From the NCBI GenBank assembly GCA_050251735.1, contig JBFWMF010000002.1, positions 62,001 to 126,000 of the forward strand: a DNA stretch of 64,000 nt, in the 5' to 3' direction. The translations under genes and the position numbers were made by a program. The notes under the pieces are model-generated. The model did no database searches. It was given only the letters and a program-made list of their open reading frames with translations, and was not told where the DNA came from. Source of the DNA: Desulfitobacterium sp050251735. GTDB lineage: Bacteria; Bacillota; Desulfitobacteriia; Desulfitobacteriales; Desulfitobacteriaceae. Below, one piece after another: positions 8,089-16,849 of this stretch. How positions within the stretch are numbered: the first letter of the stretch is position 1; the number at the start of each line of letters is the position of its first letter.

Positions 8089-8904
8089 ATGGATCGAGTC
8101 GGCTTGTGGATTAACCGTAGTAAACCCGAAGCTATAACCTTAGCCGAACATCTTACCCCTTGGTTTCAAGAGCGAGGATGGGAAGTCTATACTGATTGGG
8201 AACAAACTATCGCTCAGAAGGTAAACTTTCTCATCTCTTTAGGAGGCGATGGGACTTTACTGGAAGCCTCCCGTGAGGCCGCTCCCTATGCACTACCGGT
8301 TCTGGGAGTGAATCTGGGTCGTCTTGGCTTCTTATGTGAAATCGAGCGTAACGAGGTCTTTGACGCATTAACCAAGATTATTGATCATGATTATACGATC
8401 CAAGAGCGCCTTATGCTTACCGTAACTGTAACGGGGCTGGATCAGAGTATAGATACCTTATATGTGTTGAATGATGTGGTGTTTCTAAGAGAACCTTCAG
8501 GTGCTATGATAACCCTACAAGCAAATCTATCAGGAGAACCCTCAGTAAGATATCCGTCTGATGGTTTAATTGTATCCACACCCACTGGCTCCACAGCCTA
8601 TGCCTTATCGGCAGGTGGACCCATCCTGAGCCCCAATGTTGAGGCGATTTTAATAACCCCTCTGGCCGCTCATTCCCTATCGGCACGTCCTATGGTGATT
8701 TCTGCAAAAGAGAAGATAGATATTTTTTTGGCTCGCGGAGAAGAGTGCATCGTGAATTTTGATGGCTATCACCGTATGCTGATGAAGCAGGGTCAAATAT
8801 TCCATATCGAGAGGGCTCCGATTGCCGCCCTATTAATTCGTTTGGGGAAAAGAAGTTTTCACCATGTGGTGCGGGAGAAATTAAAGGATCGATGGCATGA
8901 GTAA
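8089..8904 (+). CDS. nadK: NAD kinase
   Basis: A 271-residue ATP-NAD kinase that makes NADP. The diagnostic GGDGTLLEASRE motif (about 51-62), the NDVVF segment and STPTGSTAYALSAGGPIL (about 160-177) are all present. The ATG at 8089 lies 9 nt behind GGAG; an in-frame GTG at 8080 abuts that GGAG and is less likely. The stop overlaps the next gene by 8 nt. Confidence 0.95.
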   Translation: MDRVGLWINRSKPEAITLAEHLTPWFQERGWEVYTDWEQTIAQKVNFLISLGGDGTLLEASREAAPYALPVLGVNLGRLGFLCEIERNEVFDALTKIIDHDYTIQERLMLTVTVTGLDQSIDTLYVLNDVVFLREPSGAMITLQANLSGEPSVRYPSDGLIVSTPTGSTAYALSAGGPILSPNVEAILITPLAAHSLSARPMVISAKEKIDIFLARGEECIVNFDGYHRMLMKQGQIFHIERAPIAALLIRLGKRSFHHVVREKLKDRWHE

Positions 8905-9478
8905 TCGAATTCAAGATATACAAGGATTTCTTAGAATGATTCTTAGGACAATGATACAATCAGGAGACGTGGTTTTAGATCTTACGGCTGGACGGGGGCG
9001 AGATACCCTGTTTCTTGCTGAGCTGGTCGGGGAGAAGGGGATTGTCCATGCCTTTGATATTCAAGAGACTGCCCTTCAGGAGACGCAAAGGCTACTAAGT
9101 GAATACAACCTGAAAGACCGTGTTCGCTTGCATCATTGCGATCACAGTCGATTATTAGAAAAGGTTCAAGAGCCTGTTCAAGCAGCCATGTTTAATCTCG
9201 GATATCTACCGGGGCATAATCAAGAGGTCACCACGCAAGCAACCTCCACAATTTTAGCCCTGACGTCCGTCTTTCAATTGCTCCGTATAGGTGGTGTAAT
9301 TGTACTTACTTTGTATCGTGGACATCCAGGGGGAATGGAAGAGGCTGTTGCTGTGGAAGAGTTTTTAAACGATTTACCACGGCGTCAATATAGTGTCTTG
9401 CGCGGAGAGTATACGAATCAAATCCCAAATGCACCCTACTGGATTTTGGTTCAGAAGAATAAGGGGGATACCGAATGA
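8897..9478 (+). CDS. Class I SAM-dependent methyltransferase, YtqB-like putative rRNA methylase
   Basis: A 193-residue Rossmann-fold methyltransferase with motif I VVLDLTAGRGRDTLFLAEL (about 25-43), the acidic residue of motif II in VHAFDIQ and the family-specific MFNLGYLPGHNQEVTT (about 98-113). These features match the small rRNA_methylase family (YtqB in Bacillus). The substrate is uncertain for most members. It overlaps nadK by 8 nt and argR by 4 nt (ATGA), so it belongs to the same transcription unit. Confidence 0.85.
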   Translation: MSNRIQDIQGFLRMILRTMIQSGDVVLDLTAGRGRDTLFLAELVGEKGIVHAFDIQETALQETQRLLSEYNLKDRVRLHHCDHSRLLEKVQEPVQAAMFNLGYLPGHNQEVTTQATSTILALTSVFQLLRIGGVIVLTLYRGHPGGMEEAVAVEEFLNDLPRRQYSVLRGEYTNQIPNAPYWILVQKNKGDTE

Positions 9479-9927
9479 AGACCCGTCGGCAGATGAAAAT
9501 CCAAGAGATTATCAATAACCAGCCTATACATACCCAAGAAGAGCTTGCTGAACGATTAAGAAAAGAAGGCTTTGATGTGACACAAGCCACTGTGTCACGA
9601 GATATCAAGGAGATGGGGCTAATCAAGGTTCCTACCTCAGATGACGATTATCGTTATGCAGTTCCCGGTTCAGCTCAACCTCTCAGCACTCCCGACCGAC
9701 TCAAACGCCGGATGAGAGAGACAGTTGTGACCATAAATGACAGCGAAAATCTGATTGTTCTGCGGACGATTCCCGGAAATGCCCAGGCACTTGCCAGTTT
9801 AATTGATCATAGCAATTGGGAGGAAGTGATCGGTACGGTAGCTGGTGACGATACCATACTCTTGGTTGTCAAGCCAATCAGCGCTGTACCTCAAGTCCGA
9901 GGACGAATCGCTCAATTCATGGAATAG
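9475..9927 (+). CDS. argR: Arginine repressor
   Basis: A 150-residue ArgR/AhrC protein. The N-terminal winged helix contains QATVSRDIKEMGLIKVP (about 37-53), and the C-terminal hexamerisation/arginine-binding domain contains the conserved GTVAGDDTILLVV (about 121-133). It represses arginine biosynthesis and may activate catabolism in response to L-arginine. Location directly upstream of recN is conserved in Firmicutes. Start codon overlaps the preceding stop. Confidence 0.95.
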   Translation: MKTRRQMKIQEIINNQPIHTQEELAERLRKEGFDVTQATVSRDIKEMGLIKVPTSDDDYRYAVPGSAQPLSTPDRLKRRMRETVVTINDSENLIVLRTIPGNAQALASLIDHSNWEEVIGTVAGDDTILLVVKPISAVPQVRGRIAQFME

Positions 9928-9957
9928 AGTTATTGGTCAAAGAGGAGATGGATTGCG

Positions 9958-11625
9958 ATGTTAACAGAAATCCATGTAGAGAATTTCGCTTTAATGGAAG
10001 AGGTACAGTTGTCATTTTCGCGAGGTTTAACTATTTTTACCGGAGAAACAGGTACGGGGAAATCCATGCTCATCGATGCTCTTGGCGTACTGCTAGGAGG
10101 AAGAGCAAGTGCGGATTTTATTCGCCATGGTCTGGATAAAGCTTGGGTGGAAGGGATTTTTGAGGAGTGCCCTCCTGAGGTTCTCGCAGGTTTAGAGGAT
10201 GCCGGTTATCCTCTCGAAGAAGGGCAGTTAATTCTTTCTCGAGAGATCAATCGCAATGGCAAGAACAGCTGCCGTGTTCAAGGAAGAACGGTTCCCTTAA
10301 CACTTTATCGAAATTTGGTCCAAGGCTTAGTGGATATCCACGGACAGATGGAGCATCAATCACTTTTTAACCCTTATAGTCATCGCGGCTTGCTGGATGC
10401 TTTTGGAGGGGAAAAACAGCTGGAGCTCTTAGGCCAGGTTAATAAGCTTGCCCGAGCTTATCGGAGTCTTATGCAAAAAGAACAGCAGCTTATGCGCAGC
10501 GAAGCTGATCGAGAGCGGCGTGAGGATATCTTACGCTTTCAAATTGATGAGATCACAGCCATCGCCCCTCAACCTAATGAAGAAGAGACTTTAGTACAGG
10601 AAAAGAAGCGTTTGGCAAATTCAGAAAAGATCATGGGCTACATTGGGGAAATGTATGCTTTACTATATGAGGGTGGGCAGCAGTCCTCCGCCTTAGATCA
10701 AATAGGTCGCTGTCGGAAAGCCTTACAGGATCTTGTCCGCTATGATGAGAACTGTAGTCACATGCTCGAGCCCATGGACTCTATCTATTACACAATCGAA
10801 GATTTAGCCTCCCAAGTGAGTTCGTACCGAGATGGATTTGATTTCAATCCGGGGCGTTTAGATGAAATTGAAGAGCGCTTAATTCAATTGCAACGTTTGC
10901 GAAAATATGGTCATACGGTCCAAGAAGTTCTCAACACGAAAGATGAAATGATGCAAGAGCTTCATACCATTACGAATCTACAAGAAGAGCTGGGCGCCTT
11001 ACGTCGCGATCGAGAGAACATCCTAAGGGACTACGAACAGAAAGCTAAGGAGTTAACTCTGGCACGATTGGGAGTAGCAAAACATCTAGCTGAAGGTCTC
11101 AAAGAAGAATTGGCCGACTTAGGTTTGGAGAAAAGTAGTTTTGAAGTAAAGCTTGCATCTGTTCATGAACCTCAGGTAGGTGGAGCAGAGGAAGCAGAGT
11201 TCTATTTTTCAGCAAATCTTGGGGAACCTCCTAAGCCACTTGCAAAAGTAGCTTCAGGCGGAGAAATGTCACGTCTTATGTTAGCTCTGAAAAGCCTTTT
11301 ATCCAAAATCGAAAGCGTTGGCACCTTTGTCTTTGATGAAGTGGATAGCGGTGTTGGTGGGCGAACGATTCAAAAGGTTGGCGACAAATTAGCAAAAATT
11401 TCCGAAAATAAACAAGTATTTTGTATAACCCATGCCGCCCAAGTGGCTGCTTTTGGTGATCATCACTTTGGGATACAAAAAGAAATTAGCAATGGAAGAA
11501 CCAGAACTCGCATTCAACAGCTTTCTGAGGAGGAGCGTATTCATGAATTAGCCCGCATGTTAGGAGGAGGGGAAGAAGCCATCGCCCTCGAGCATGCGCG
11601 AAAGCTCAGGAAAAATATTTATTAA
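9958..11625 (+). CDS. recN: DNA repair protein RecN
   Basis: A 555-residue SMC-like ATPase for recombinational repair of double-strand breaks. The Walker A motif GETGTGKSML is at about 27-36. A long coiled-coil middle runs about 150-370. The ABC signature VASGGEMSRLMLALK and Walker B FVFDEVDSGVGG lie near the C-terminus. The ATG follows GAGGAGATGGATTGCG, 30 nt after argR. A terminator-like hairpin follows downstream. Confidence 0.96.
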   Translation: MLTEIHVENFALMEEVQLSFSRGLTIFTGETGTGKSMLIDALGVLLGGRASADFIRHGLDKAWVEGIFEECPPEVLAGLEDAGYPLEEGQLILSREINRNGKNSCRVQGRTVPLTLYRNLVQGLVDIHGQMEHQSLFNPYSHRGLLDAFGGEKQLELLGQVNKLARAYRSLMQKEQQLMRSEADRERREDILRFQIDEITAIAPQPNEEETLVQEKKRLANSEKIMGYIGEMYALLYEGGQQSSALDQIGRCRKALQDLVRYDENCSHMLEPMDSIYYTIEDLASQVSSYRDGFDFNPGRLDEIEERLIQLQRLRKYGHTVQEVLNTKDEMMQELHTITNLQEELGALRRDRENILRDYEQKAKELTLARLGVAKHLAEGLKEELADLGLEKSSFEVKLASVHEPQVGGAEEAEFYFSANLGEPPKPLAKVASGGEMSRLMLALKSLLSKIESVGTFVFDEVDSGVGGRTIQKVGDKLAKISENKQVFCITHAAQVAAFGDHHFGIQKEISNGRTRTRIQQLSEEERIHELARMLGGGEEAIALEHARKLRKNIY

Positions 11626-11663
11626 TTTTATTATAGAAATGAATTATTATGGGGATTTTATAG

Positions 11664-11697
11664 ATAGAGGGTGAATTTGGCCTTCTATTTTTTTATT
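11664..11697 (+). terminator. Terminator after recN
   Basis: ATAGAGG pairs with CCTTCTAT (one bulge) around a 10-nt loop, followed by seven T. The rest of the 206-nt gap before spoIVB is AT-rich, and I could not place a confident promoter in it. Confidence 0.6.
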
Positions 11698-11831
11698 TGG
11701 AAATACAGAACGGAATTGTCAGGATGAAATGAATTCATGATGGTTAATTTATTATTAGGTTCCGTAAAAAATAAAGAAAAAGAGAGAAAGGAAGAACATG
11801 GGGAGACAAAAAGACGGAGGGTGATAAGAGA

Positions 11832-13097
11832 GTGAAAACGAAGAGAGCCATGGTCTTCGCCAGTGTTCTTCTCTGTACCTTTCTCAGTCTTAATCCAACG
11901 CTTCATCAAATGGCACAACTGCCTAAACTCTATGAATCCAGCAGTCATGTTCTTCCACCACTCACGGGAATGCTAGCCAACCTAATTGTTGCAGAAGAAG
12001 TCAAAGCAGCCGAGACGGATGTGAATGCGGTCATGGCGGCTCACTCGAAAAACCCCGAAGTTATCCAAGTGACCTACAAGCTTTTTGGATTGATACCGCT
12101 GAAGTCTAGCGCCGTAGAATTGATGCCCAATCTTAAGCTCTTACCTGGTGGACAATCGATTGGGGTAAGCCTGCAGGCCAAAGGAGTTATGGTGGTTGGA
12201 CAGGCTGCAGTGCAGAATCAAGAAGGTAGATTGGTTTGCCCAGCCAAAGATGTAGGAATCGAAGTAGGAGATGTCATCTTGAAAATTGATGGCCAAGAAA
12301 TGTCTAGTGATCAGGATGTTGCCAATGCGATTCATCGAGCCGGTAAAAAACAAGGTTTTTCGGAAATTCTTATCAGCCATAATGGTCAGCAAACTCAAAA
12401 ACGGGTGACAACAGTTCTCTGTCCTGAAACTGATCGTTATCGAGTAGGACTCTATGTGCGCAATGAAGCCGCAGGTGTCGGCACACTTACCTTCTATGAA
12501 CCAAAGAGTAGCCAATATGGTGCATTAGGTCATGTCATCAATGATGTAGATACGAATCAAAGGATTGAGATCGTCAATGGAAATGTGGTTGCTTCGACAA
12601 TATACGCTATTGAGAAAGGAAAACGAGGACATCCAGGAGAAAAGATCGGTTCATTCGTGAATCAATCAAGATTCTCGGGCAATATCAAGAAAAACACAGT
12701 CTCGGGGATTTTTGGTTCCTTAGAAGGAGAAATTAGCAATCCTTTCTTTAGTGAACCCATAGACGTAGGCTGGGAATCGGAAATAAAAGAAGGGCCGGCT
12801 AAAATCTATACAGTACTAGAAGGGGAACGAATTGAGGAGTATGATGTGCAGATTGAGCGTGTAATGCGTAATCGTACCGATAGTAAAAATATGGTTATCA
12901 AAGTTACTGATCCTGAGCTTATTGAAAAGACAGGAGGTATTATTCAAGGCATGTCGGGAAGTCCGATCATCCAAGATGGCAAAATCATTGGTGCGGTAAC
13001 TCATGTTTTTGTCAATGATGCTTCGCGAGGGTATGGCGTCTTCATTCAAAATATGCTTAAAGATGCAGAAATTATCGATAAAAAAGAGGCTGCTTAG
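11832..13097 (+). CDS. spoIVB: Stage IV sporulation serine protease SpoIVB
   Basis: A 421-residue forespore protease that activates pro-sigma-K processing across the intermembrane space. It has an N-terminal membrane anchor (about 5-25), a PDZ domain (about 100-190, with GIEVGDVILKIDGQEMSS) and an S55 peptidase domain. The domain shows the catalytic histidine region GALGHVINDVDT and the serine in GMSGSPI (serine about 377). The GTG start lies behind GGAGG. In B. subtilis spoIVB likewise sits between recN and spo0A and is driven by sigma-G. A terminator separates it from spo0A. Confidence 0.95.
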   Translation: MKTKRAMVFASVLLCTFLSLNPTLHQMAQLPKLYESSSHVLPPLTGMLANLIVAEEVKAAETDVNAVMAAHSKNPEVIQVTYKLFGLIPLKSSAVELMPNLKLLPGGQSIGVSLQAKGVMVVGQAAVQNQEGRLVCPAKDVGIEVGDVILKIDGQEMSSDQDVANAIHRAGKKQGFSEILISHNGQQTQKRVTTVLCPETDRYRVGLYVRNEAAGVGTLTFYEPKSSQYGALGHVINDVDTNQRIEIVNGNVVASTIYAIEKGKRGHPGEKIGSFVNQSRFSGNIKKNTVSGIFGSLEGEISNPFFSEPIDVGWESEIKEGPAKIYTVLEGERIEEYDVQIERVMRNRTDSKNMVIKVTDPELIEKTGGIIQGMSGSPIIQDGKIIGAVTHVFVNDASRGYGVFIQNMLKDAEIIDKKEAA

Positions 13098-13134
13098 CCA
13101 TTAGTATGAACATTAATTGAAGGAGCGTTAATTT

Positions 13135-13165
13135 AACCATTGAGTGAAATCTCAATGGTTTTTTA
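13135..13165 (+). terminator. Terminator after spoIVB
   Basis: AACCATTGAG and CTCAATGGTT form a perfect 10-bp stem with a 6-nt loop, followed by five T. Confidence 0.85.
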
Positions 13166-13225
13166 TGTATGCTGCGCTCATGTTGGCTGTTTTTTAGCAG
13201 AGGCTATAATGAAAATAATAGGTAA

Positions 13226-13234
13226 TTTGTCGAT
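13226..13234 (+). promoter_or_regulatory. Possible Spo0A box (upstream copy)
   Basis: TTTGTCGAT differs from the core TGTCGAA by the final base. It lies about 45 nt upstream of the sigma-A-like promoter of spo0A and could be an autoregulatory site. Confidence 0.35.
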
Positions 13235-13278
13235 TTAAAGTGATTTTATTAGAATGATGGGAAAATAAAGCAACTCCA

Positions 13279-13306
13279 TTGAATTGTTAAATTGTGATGG
13301 TATACT
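13279..13306 (+). promoter_or_regulatory. Sigma-A-like promoter of spo0A
   Basis: TTGAAT (13279-13284), a 16-nt spacer and TATACT (13301-13306). It corresponds in position to the vegetative promoter known for spo0A in Bacillus. Confidence 0.5.
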
Positions 13307-13385
13307 GATATAAGATGCTTAATAAGTTCACAAATTGTAGAGAATATCTAGAATATAGAGCTCGTTGTTATTTTTCCATAGTATT

Positions 13386-13414
13386 GCAGGAAGAATTTAT
13401 ACATTTGTCGAAAG
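13386..13414 (+). promoter_or_regulatory. Sigma-H-like promoter of spo0A overlapping a Spo0A box
   Basis: GCAGGAAGA (13386-13394) resembles the sigma-H -35 element, and GTCGAAAG (13407-13414) resembles its -10, with a 12-nt spacer. The -10 is embedded in TTTGTCGAAA (13404-13413), an exact Spo0A box. This suggests direct autoregulation of the sporulation promoter. The 355-nt gap 13098-13452 is thus filled by a terminator, two promoters and two Spo0A boxes. Confidence 0.55.
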
Positions 13415-13452
13415 TATAAGCACTTCGGATCGAGCAAGGGGGAGCAGTCTTT

Positions 13453-14274
13453 ATGCAAAAGCCCATCAGAGTATTGCTAGCTGATGATAATCGCGAATTT
13501 GTTGAGGTCTTAAAAGAATATATTTTGCGCCAGACAGATATGCAGCTCGTTGGAATTGCTTATCATGGCAATGAAGCCTTAGAGATCATTTACAGGGAAC
13601 AACCCGACTTGGTAGTCTTAGACATAATCATGCCTCACTTGGATGGTTTAGGGGTATTAGAAAAACTGCAAGGCGATATCAAAAAGCCCCATGTGATTAT
13701 TTTAACAGCCTTTGGTCAAGAAAGCATGACTCAACGGGCAGTGCAGCTGGGTGCTGATTATTTCATTTTAAAACCCTTTGACTTAGAAACCCTTGGCAAG
13801 CGGATTCGACAGTTACAAGGTGTTATCCCCTTAGCTCAATATAGCAATAATGATGGGGCTGCCGGAGGCGGATCTTCCATTACTCCTACCCTAACCTCGA
13901 CGCAAACAGCAGCTGCCAATGCACGTAATCTTGAGGTTGAAGTGACGCGAATGATTCACCAAATGGGTGTTCCGGCTCATGTTAAGGGTTATCAATATTT
14001 AAGAGATTCTATTGTTTCTGTGGTTCAAGATGTGTCCCTCTTAGGGGCCGTGACTAAAGAGCTTTATCCGATGATTGCGAATAAATATAATACTACTCCT
14101 AGCCGAGTGGAACGTGCGATTCGCCATGCCATTGAGTTGGCTTGGGATCGTGGTAACATTGAGTTTATGAATCGATTCTTTGGCTACACAATCAATGTAG
14201 ATCGGGGTAAACCCACAAATTCTGAATTCATCGCCATGGTGGCTGACAAATTAAGAATGGCGAAACTAATGTAG
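13453..14274 (+). CDS. spo0A: Sporulation master regulator Spo0A
   Basis: A 273-residue response regulator. The receiver domain has LLADDN (acidic pair D11/D12), phospho-acceptor D57 in VVLDIIMPHLDG, T in ILTAFGQ and K in ILKPFD. After a linker (about 125-150) comes the Spo0A DNA-binding domain with the conserved helices MGVPAHVKGYQYLRDSI and TPSRVERAIRHAIELAW. It commits the cell to sporulation when phosphorylated. The start follows AAGGGGGAGC. Surrounding promoter elements suggest sigma-A to sigma-H switching. Confidence 0.98.
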   Translation: MQKPIRVLLADDNREFVEVLKEYILRQTDMQLVGIAYHGNEALEIIYREQPDLVVLDIIMPHLDGLGVLEKLQGDIKKPHVIILTAFGQESMTQRAVQLGADYFILKPFDLETLGKRIRQLQGVIPLAQYSNNDGAAGGGSSITPTLTSTQTAAANARNLEVEVTRMIHQMGVPAHVKGYQYLRDSIVSVVQDVSLLGAVTKELYPMIANKYNTTPSRVERAIRHAIELAWDRGNIEFMNRFFGYTINVDRGKPTNSEFIAMVADKLRMAKLM

Positions 14275-14293
14275 AAATATAATGTTAATTAGT

Positions 14294-14336
14294 AACACCT
14301 CCTTTCAGAACGTTATAGGTTGAAAAGGGAGGTGTT
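14294..14336 (+). terminator. Hairpin after spo0A
   Basis: AACACCTCCTTTCA pairs with TGAAAAGGGAGGTGTT with one bulge around a 13-nt loop. Only a short T-rich stretch follows, so termination is probable but not certain. Confidence 0.55.
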
Positions 14337-14396
14337 GTAATTTGCATCAGTGGAAGGATTCTACACAAAATTACAAATTATAAAAATTTAAACGGA

Positions 14397-14425
14397 TTGA
14401 CGCCCTGTAAAGATAGTGATACTAT
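14397..14425 (+). promoter_or_regulatory. Sigma-A promoter for the 14501 gene
   Basis: TTGACG (14397-14402), a 17-nt spacer and TACTAT (14420-14425), about 75 nt before the start codon. Confidence 0.45.
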
Positions 14426-14500
14426 TAAAGTGAAAGTAATAACAAGTACTAAATTTAGAAAGATGACAATTTGGAACACGACTATTAAGGAGGTAGTATT

Positions 14501-14929
14501 ATGTCAAATTGTTGTGAATATTTAGCGGTCATCAGTCAGAAGTATGCTTCATCAAAACGAAATAGTGGTATAAGAGAACTCTGTGAACAGGAAAAGGTAA
14601 ATTATGAGGAAATATATGCAGAACTAATGGATAAGTACAAAGAGAAAGCGGGAAAGGTTCCTGATGATGTCAATGAAATTCAAATCATCAATAGATTTTT
14701 AACAAGCAATGACGAGTGTGTGTCACCAAGGGGACTAGTCAATGTGAGTTTGGAGTATCTTGCCAAATTGTTAACATTTGCTGAAACGGCAGGTTATGGC
14801 TGGGAAGTGAATATATTGGAGAATAACAAAACTCACTTTAAAAATTTGTATAATTGTGACGTAAAGGTAAAGTGTTCAAAACAAGAATTTGTGGATATGG
14901 CAGTTGGAAAGGGCTTTAGATGTGCTTGA
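14501..14929 (+). CDS. Hypothetical protein, small soluble
   Basis: A 142-residue protein that I do not recognise. It begins with Cys4-Cys5 (MSNCCEYL) and has three more cysteines (residues about 28, 73 and 119). It is predominantly helical and polar with no membrane segment or signal peptide. It is clearly a gene: AAGGAGGTAGT precedes the ATG at ideal spacing, a promoter-like sequence lies upstream and a strong terminator downstream. Its base composition is more AT-rich than the neighbours, which could mean later acquisition. It stands alone between spo0A and the ABC-F gene. Confidence 0.6.
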   Translation: MSNCCEYLAVISQKYASSKRNSGIRELCEQEKVNYEEIYAELMDKYKEKAGKVPDDVNEIQIINRFLTSNDECVSPRGLVNVSLEYLAKLLTFAETAGYGWEVNILENNKTHFKNLYNCDVKVKCSKQEFVDMAVGKGFRCA

Positions 14930-14978
14930 ATATTCACTATAGTGGCTAGTAATTTGTAAATGTGAAAATAAGCAAATC

Positions 14979-15031
14979 CTAAGAGAGAGCTGATTTTTAC
15001 CTTCTATGAAGGCAAGTCAGCTCTCTCTTAG
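14979..15031. terminator. Bidirectional terminator between convergent genes
   Basis: CTAAGAGAGAGCTGA and TCAGCTCTCTCTTAG form a 15-bp perfect stem, with a nested CCTTC/GAAGG hairpin in the loop. It serves the + strand hypothetical gene and the - strand ABC-F gene. Confidence 0.8.
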
Positions 15032-15033
15032 CT

Positions 15034-16650
15034 TTATTCGCTATACATATTTTCCAAAAGCTCCTTAACGTGCTCATTTTCCAAGTATTCATCATATTCC
15101 ATCCGACGATCAATAATTCCTTTGGGAGTTATTTCAATAATGCGATTAGCAATGGTCTGAACAAACTGATGGTCTTGAGAGACGAAGAGAATGGTTCCAT
15201 CGAACTGAGTAAGGCCATTGTTCAAGGCGGTGATGGATTCAAGGTCTAAGTGGTTGGTGGGCTCATCCAGCAATAACACATTCGCGCCGCTTAGCATCAT
15301 ACGGGAGAGCATACAGCGAACCTTTTCCCCTCCTGAGAGGACATTTGCAGCTTTTAAAGATTCTTCGCCAGAGAAAAGCATTCTGCCTAGGAAGCCACGA
15401 ACAAAGGACTCGTCAGGGTCCTTAGAGAATTGCCTCAGCCAGTCCACGAGGGGTAGATTTGTCTCGAAATAGCTGGAATTATCTTTAGGGAGATAGGTTT
15501 GGGAAGTAGTCACGCCCCAACTAAATTCGCCACTGTCAGCTTCCACTTCGCCCATCAGGATTTTAAACAACGTCGTTTTAGCGAGCCCGTTAGGCCCTGC
15601 GAAGGCAATCTTGTCCCCACGATCCACAATGAAAGAGACATTGTCGAGGACTTTTTCCCCATCGATAGTTTTTGTAAGGCTCTCGACTGTAAGCAAGTTG
15701 TTGCCTGCTTCACGGTCAGGAGTAAAGGCGATGTAAGGGTATTTGCGGGAAGAGGGCCGAATATCCTCGAGGGTTAACTTATCAAGCTGCTTTTTGCGGG
15801 AAGTCGCTTGCTTTGCTTTGGAGGCATTGGAGCTAAAGCGTTGGATAAAGCTTTGCAGCTCGGCGATTTTATCTTCTTTTTTCTTATTGGCATCCCGCAT
15901 CAGCTTTAGAGCGAGTTGGCTAGACTCATACCAGAAGTCGTAGTTCCCCACAAATAGCTGGACCTTGCCAAAGTCAATATCCGCAATATGGGTGCAGACT
16001 TTATTCAAGAAGTGGCGGTCATGGGAGACGACCAGGACTGTACTTTCGAAATTGTAAAGGAAATTTTCCAACCAATTGATGGACTGCAGATCGAGGTGAT
16101 TGGTGGGTTCGTCCAAAAGAAGAATATGAGGATGACCGAAGAGTGCTTGGGCTAGCAGTACACGTACTTTCTCGCTACCCTCAAGTTCTTTCATTTTCCT
16201 ATCGTGATATTCCTTGGGGATACCCAGTCCCATGAGGAGTTCAGCGGCTTCAGCTTCAGCTTGCCAACCATTCATTTCAGCAAACTCTGCTTCTAAATCA
16301 GCGGCTTTCATCCCATCTTCTTCGTTAAAATCAGGCTTTGCATAGAGCGCATCCTTTTCATCCATAATCTCATAGAGTCGGGAATGGCCCATGATGACAG
16401 TTTTTAACACGTCAAACTCTTCAAATTCAAAATGATCTTGCTTTAAGACGGCAATCCGTTCCCCTGGGGTGATAACGACCTCTCCCTTAGAGGGGTCTAT
16501 TTCTCCTGAGAGAATTCTGAGGAAGGTGGATTTTCCGGCCCCGTTGGCCCCAATGATACCATAGCAGTTTCCTGGAGTGAACTTAACATTGACATCTTCG
16601 AATAGAGCGCGTTTACCAAAGCGAAGGGTGATTCCGTTTGTACTTATCAT
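15034..16650 (-). CDS. ABC-F family ATP-binding protein, YkpA/YbiT type
   Basis: A 538-residue protein with two ABC ATPase domains and no membrane domain, typical of ABC-F factors that act on ribosomes. Domain 1 has GANGAGKSTFL, signature LEGSEKVRVLLAQAL and LLLDEPTNHLDL. Domain 2 has an altered Walker A, GPNGLAKTT, signature LSGGEKVRCMLSRMML and FVSQDHQF in place of the usual VSHDR. The charged linker has the ABC-F KRK-type stretch near 290-320. I start at ATG 16650 (MISTNGITLRFG) behind AAAGGA; the frame stays open to 16770, but an extended -10 promoter lies inside that extension. The YkpA/YbiT subgroup is a translation factor of unclear role rather than a proven resistance protein. Confidence 0.9.
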   Translation of the reverse strand: MISTNGITLRFGKRALFEDVNVKFTPGNCYGIIGANGAGKSTFLRILSGEIDPSKGEVVITPGERIAVLKQDHFEFEEFDVLKTVIMGHSRLYEIMDEKDALYAKPDFNEEDGMKAADLEAEFAEMNGWQAEAEAAELLMGLGIPKEYHDRKMKELEGSEKVRVLLAQALFGHPHILLLDEPTNHLDLQSINWLENFLYNFESTVLVVSHDRHFLNKVCTHIADIDFGKVQLFVGNYDFWYESSQLALKLMRDANKKKEDKIAELQSFIQRFSSNASKAKQATSRKKQLDKLTLEDIRPSSRKYPYIAFTPDREAGNNLLTVESLTKTIDGEKVLDNVSFIVDRGDKIAFAGPNGLAKTTLFKILMGEVEADSGEFSWGVTTSQTYLPKDNSSYFETNLPLVDWLRQFSKDPDESFVRGFLGRMLFSGEESLKAANVLSGGEKVRCMLSRMMLSGANVLLLDEPTNHLDLESITALNNGLTQFDGTILFVSQDHQFVQTIANRIIEITPKGIIDRRMEYDEYLENEHVKELLENMYSE

Positions 16651-16702
16651 ATCTAACGATCGTTCCTTTTTAAATTTATTTAATAATGATTCACGAATTC
16701 CC

Positions 16703-16710
16703 ATTATACC
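16703..16710 (-). promoter_or_regulatory. Extended -10 promoter of the ABC-F gene
   Basis: Read on the - strand this is TGGTATAAT, an extended -10 element with a consensus hexamer, about 53 nt before the ATG at 16650. It supports the shorter start for the gene. Confidence 0.5.
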
Positions 16711-16849
16711 ATATTTTCTGCAAGATAACTTATTTTGCGCATTGTTATGAAGAAAAGGGAGCCTTAACATAGAAGAATATCTGCTCTGTTGACGTCTATA
16801 TCATTAGATTAAGATGGATGCTATGATATTGAAGGGGAGGGAGGAGATT

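Noticed and set aside
16651..16770. N-terminal extension of the ABC-F protein by 40 residues
   Set aside because: The frame is open, but an extended -10 promoter lies within it, and the family begins at MISTNGITLRFG.
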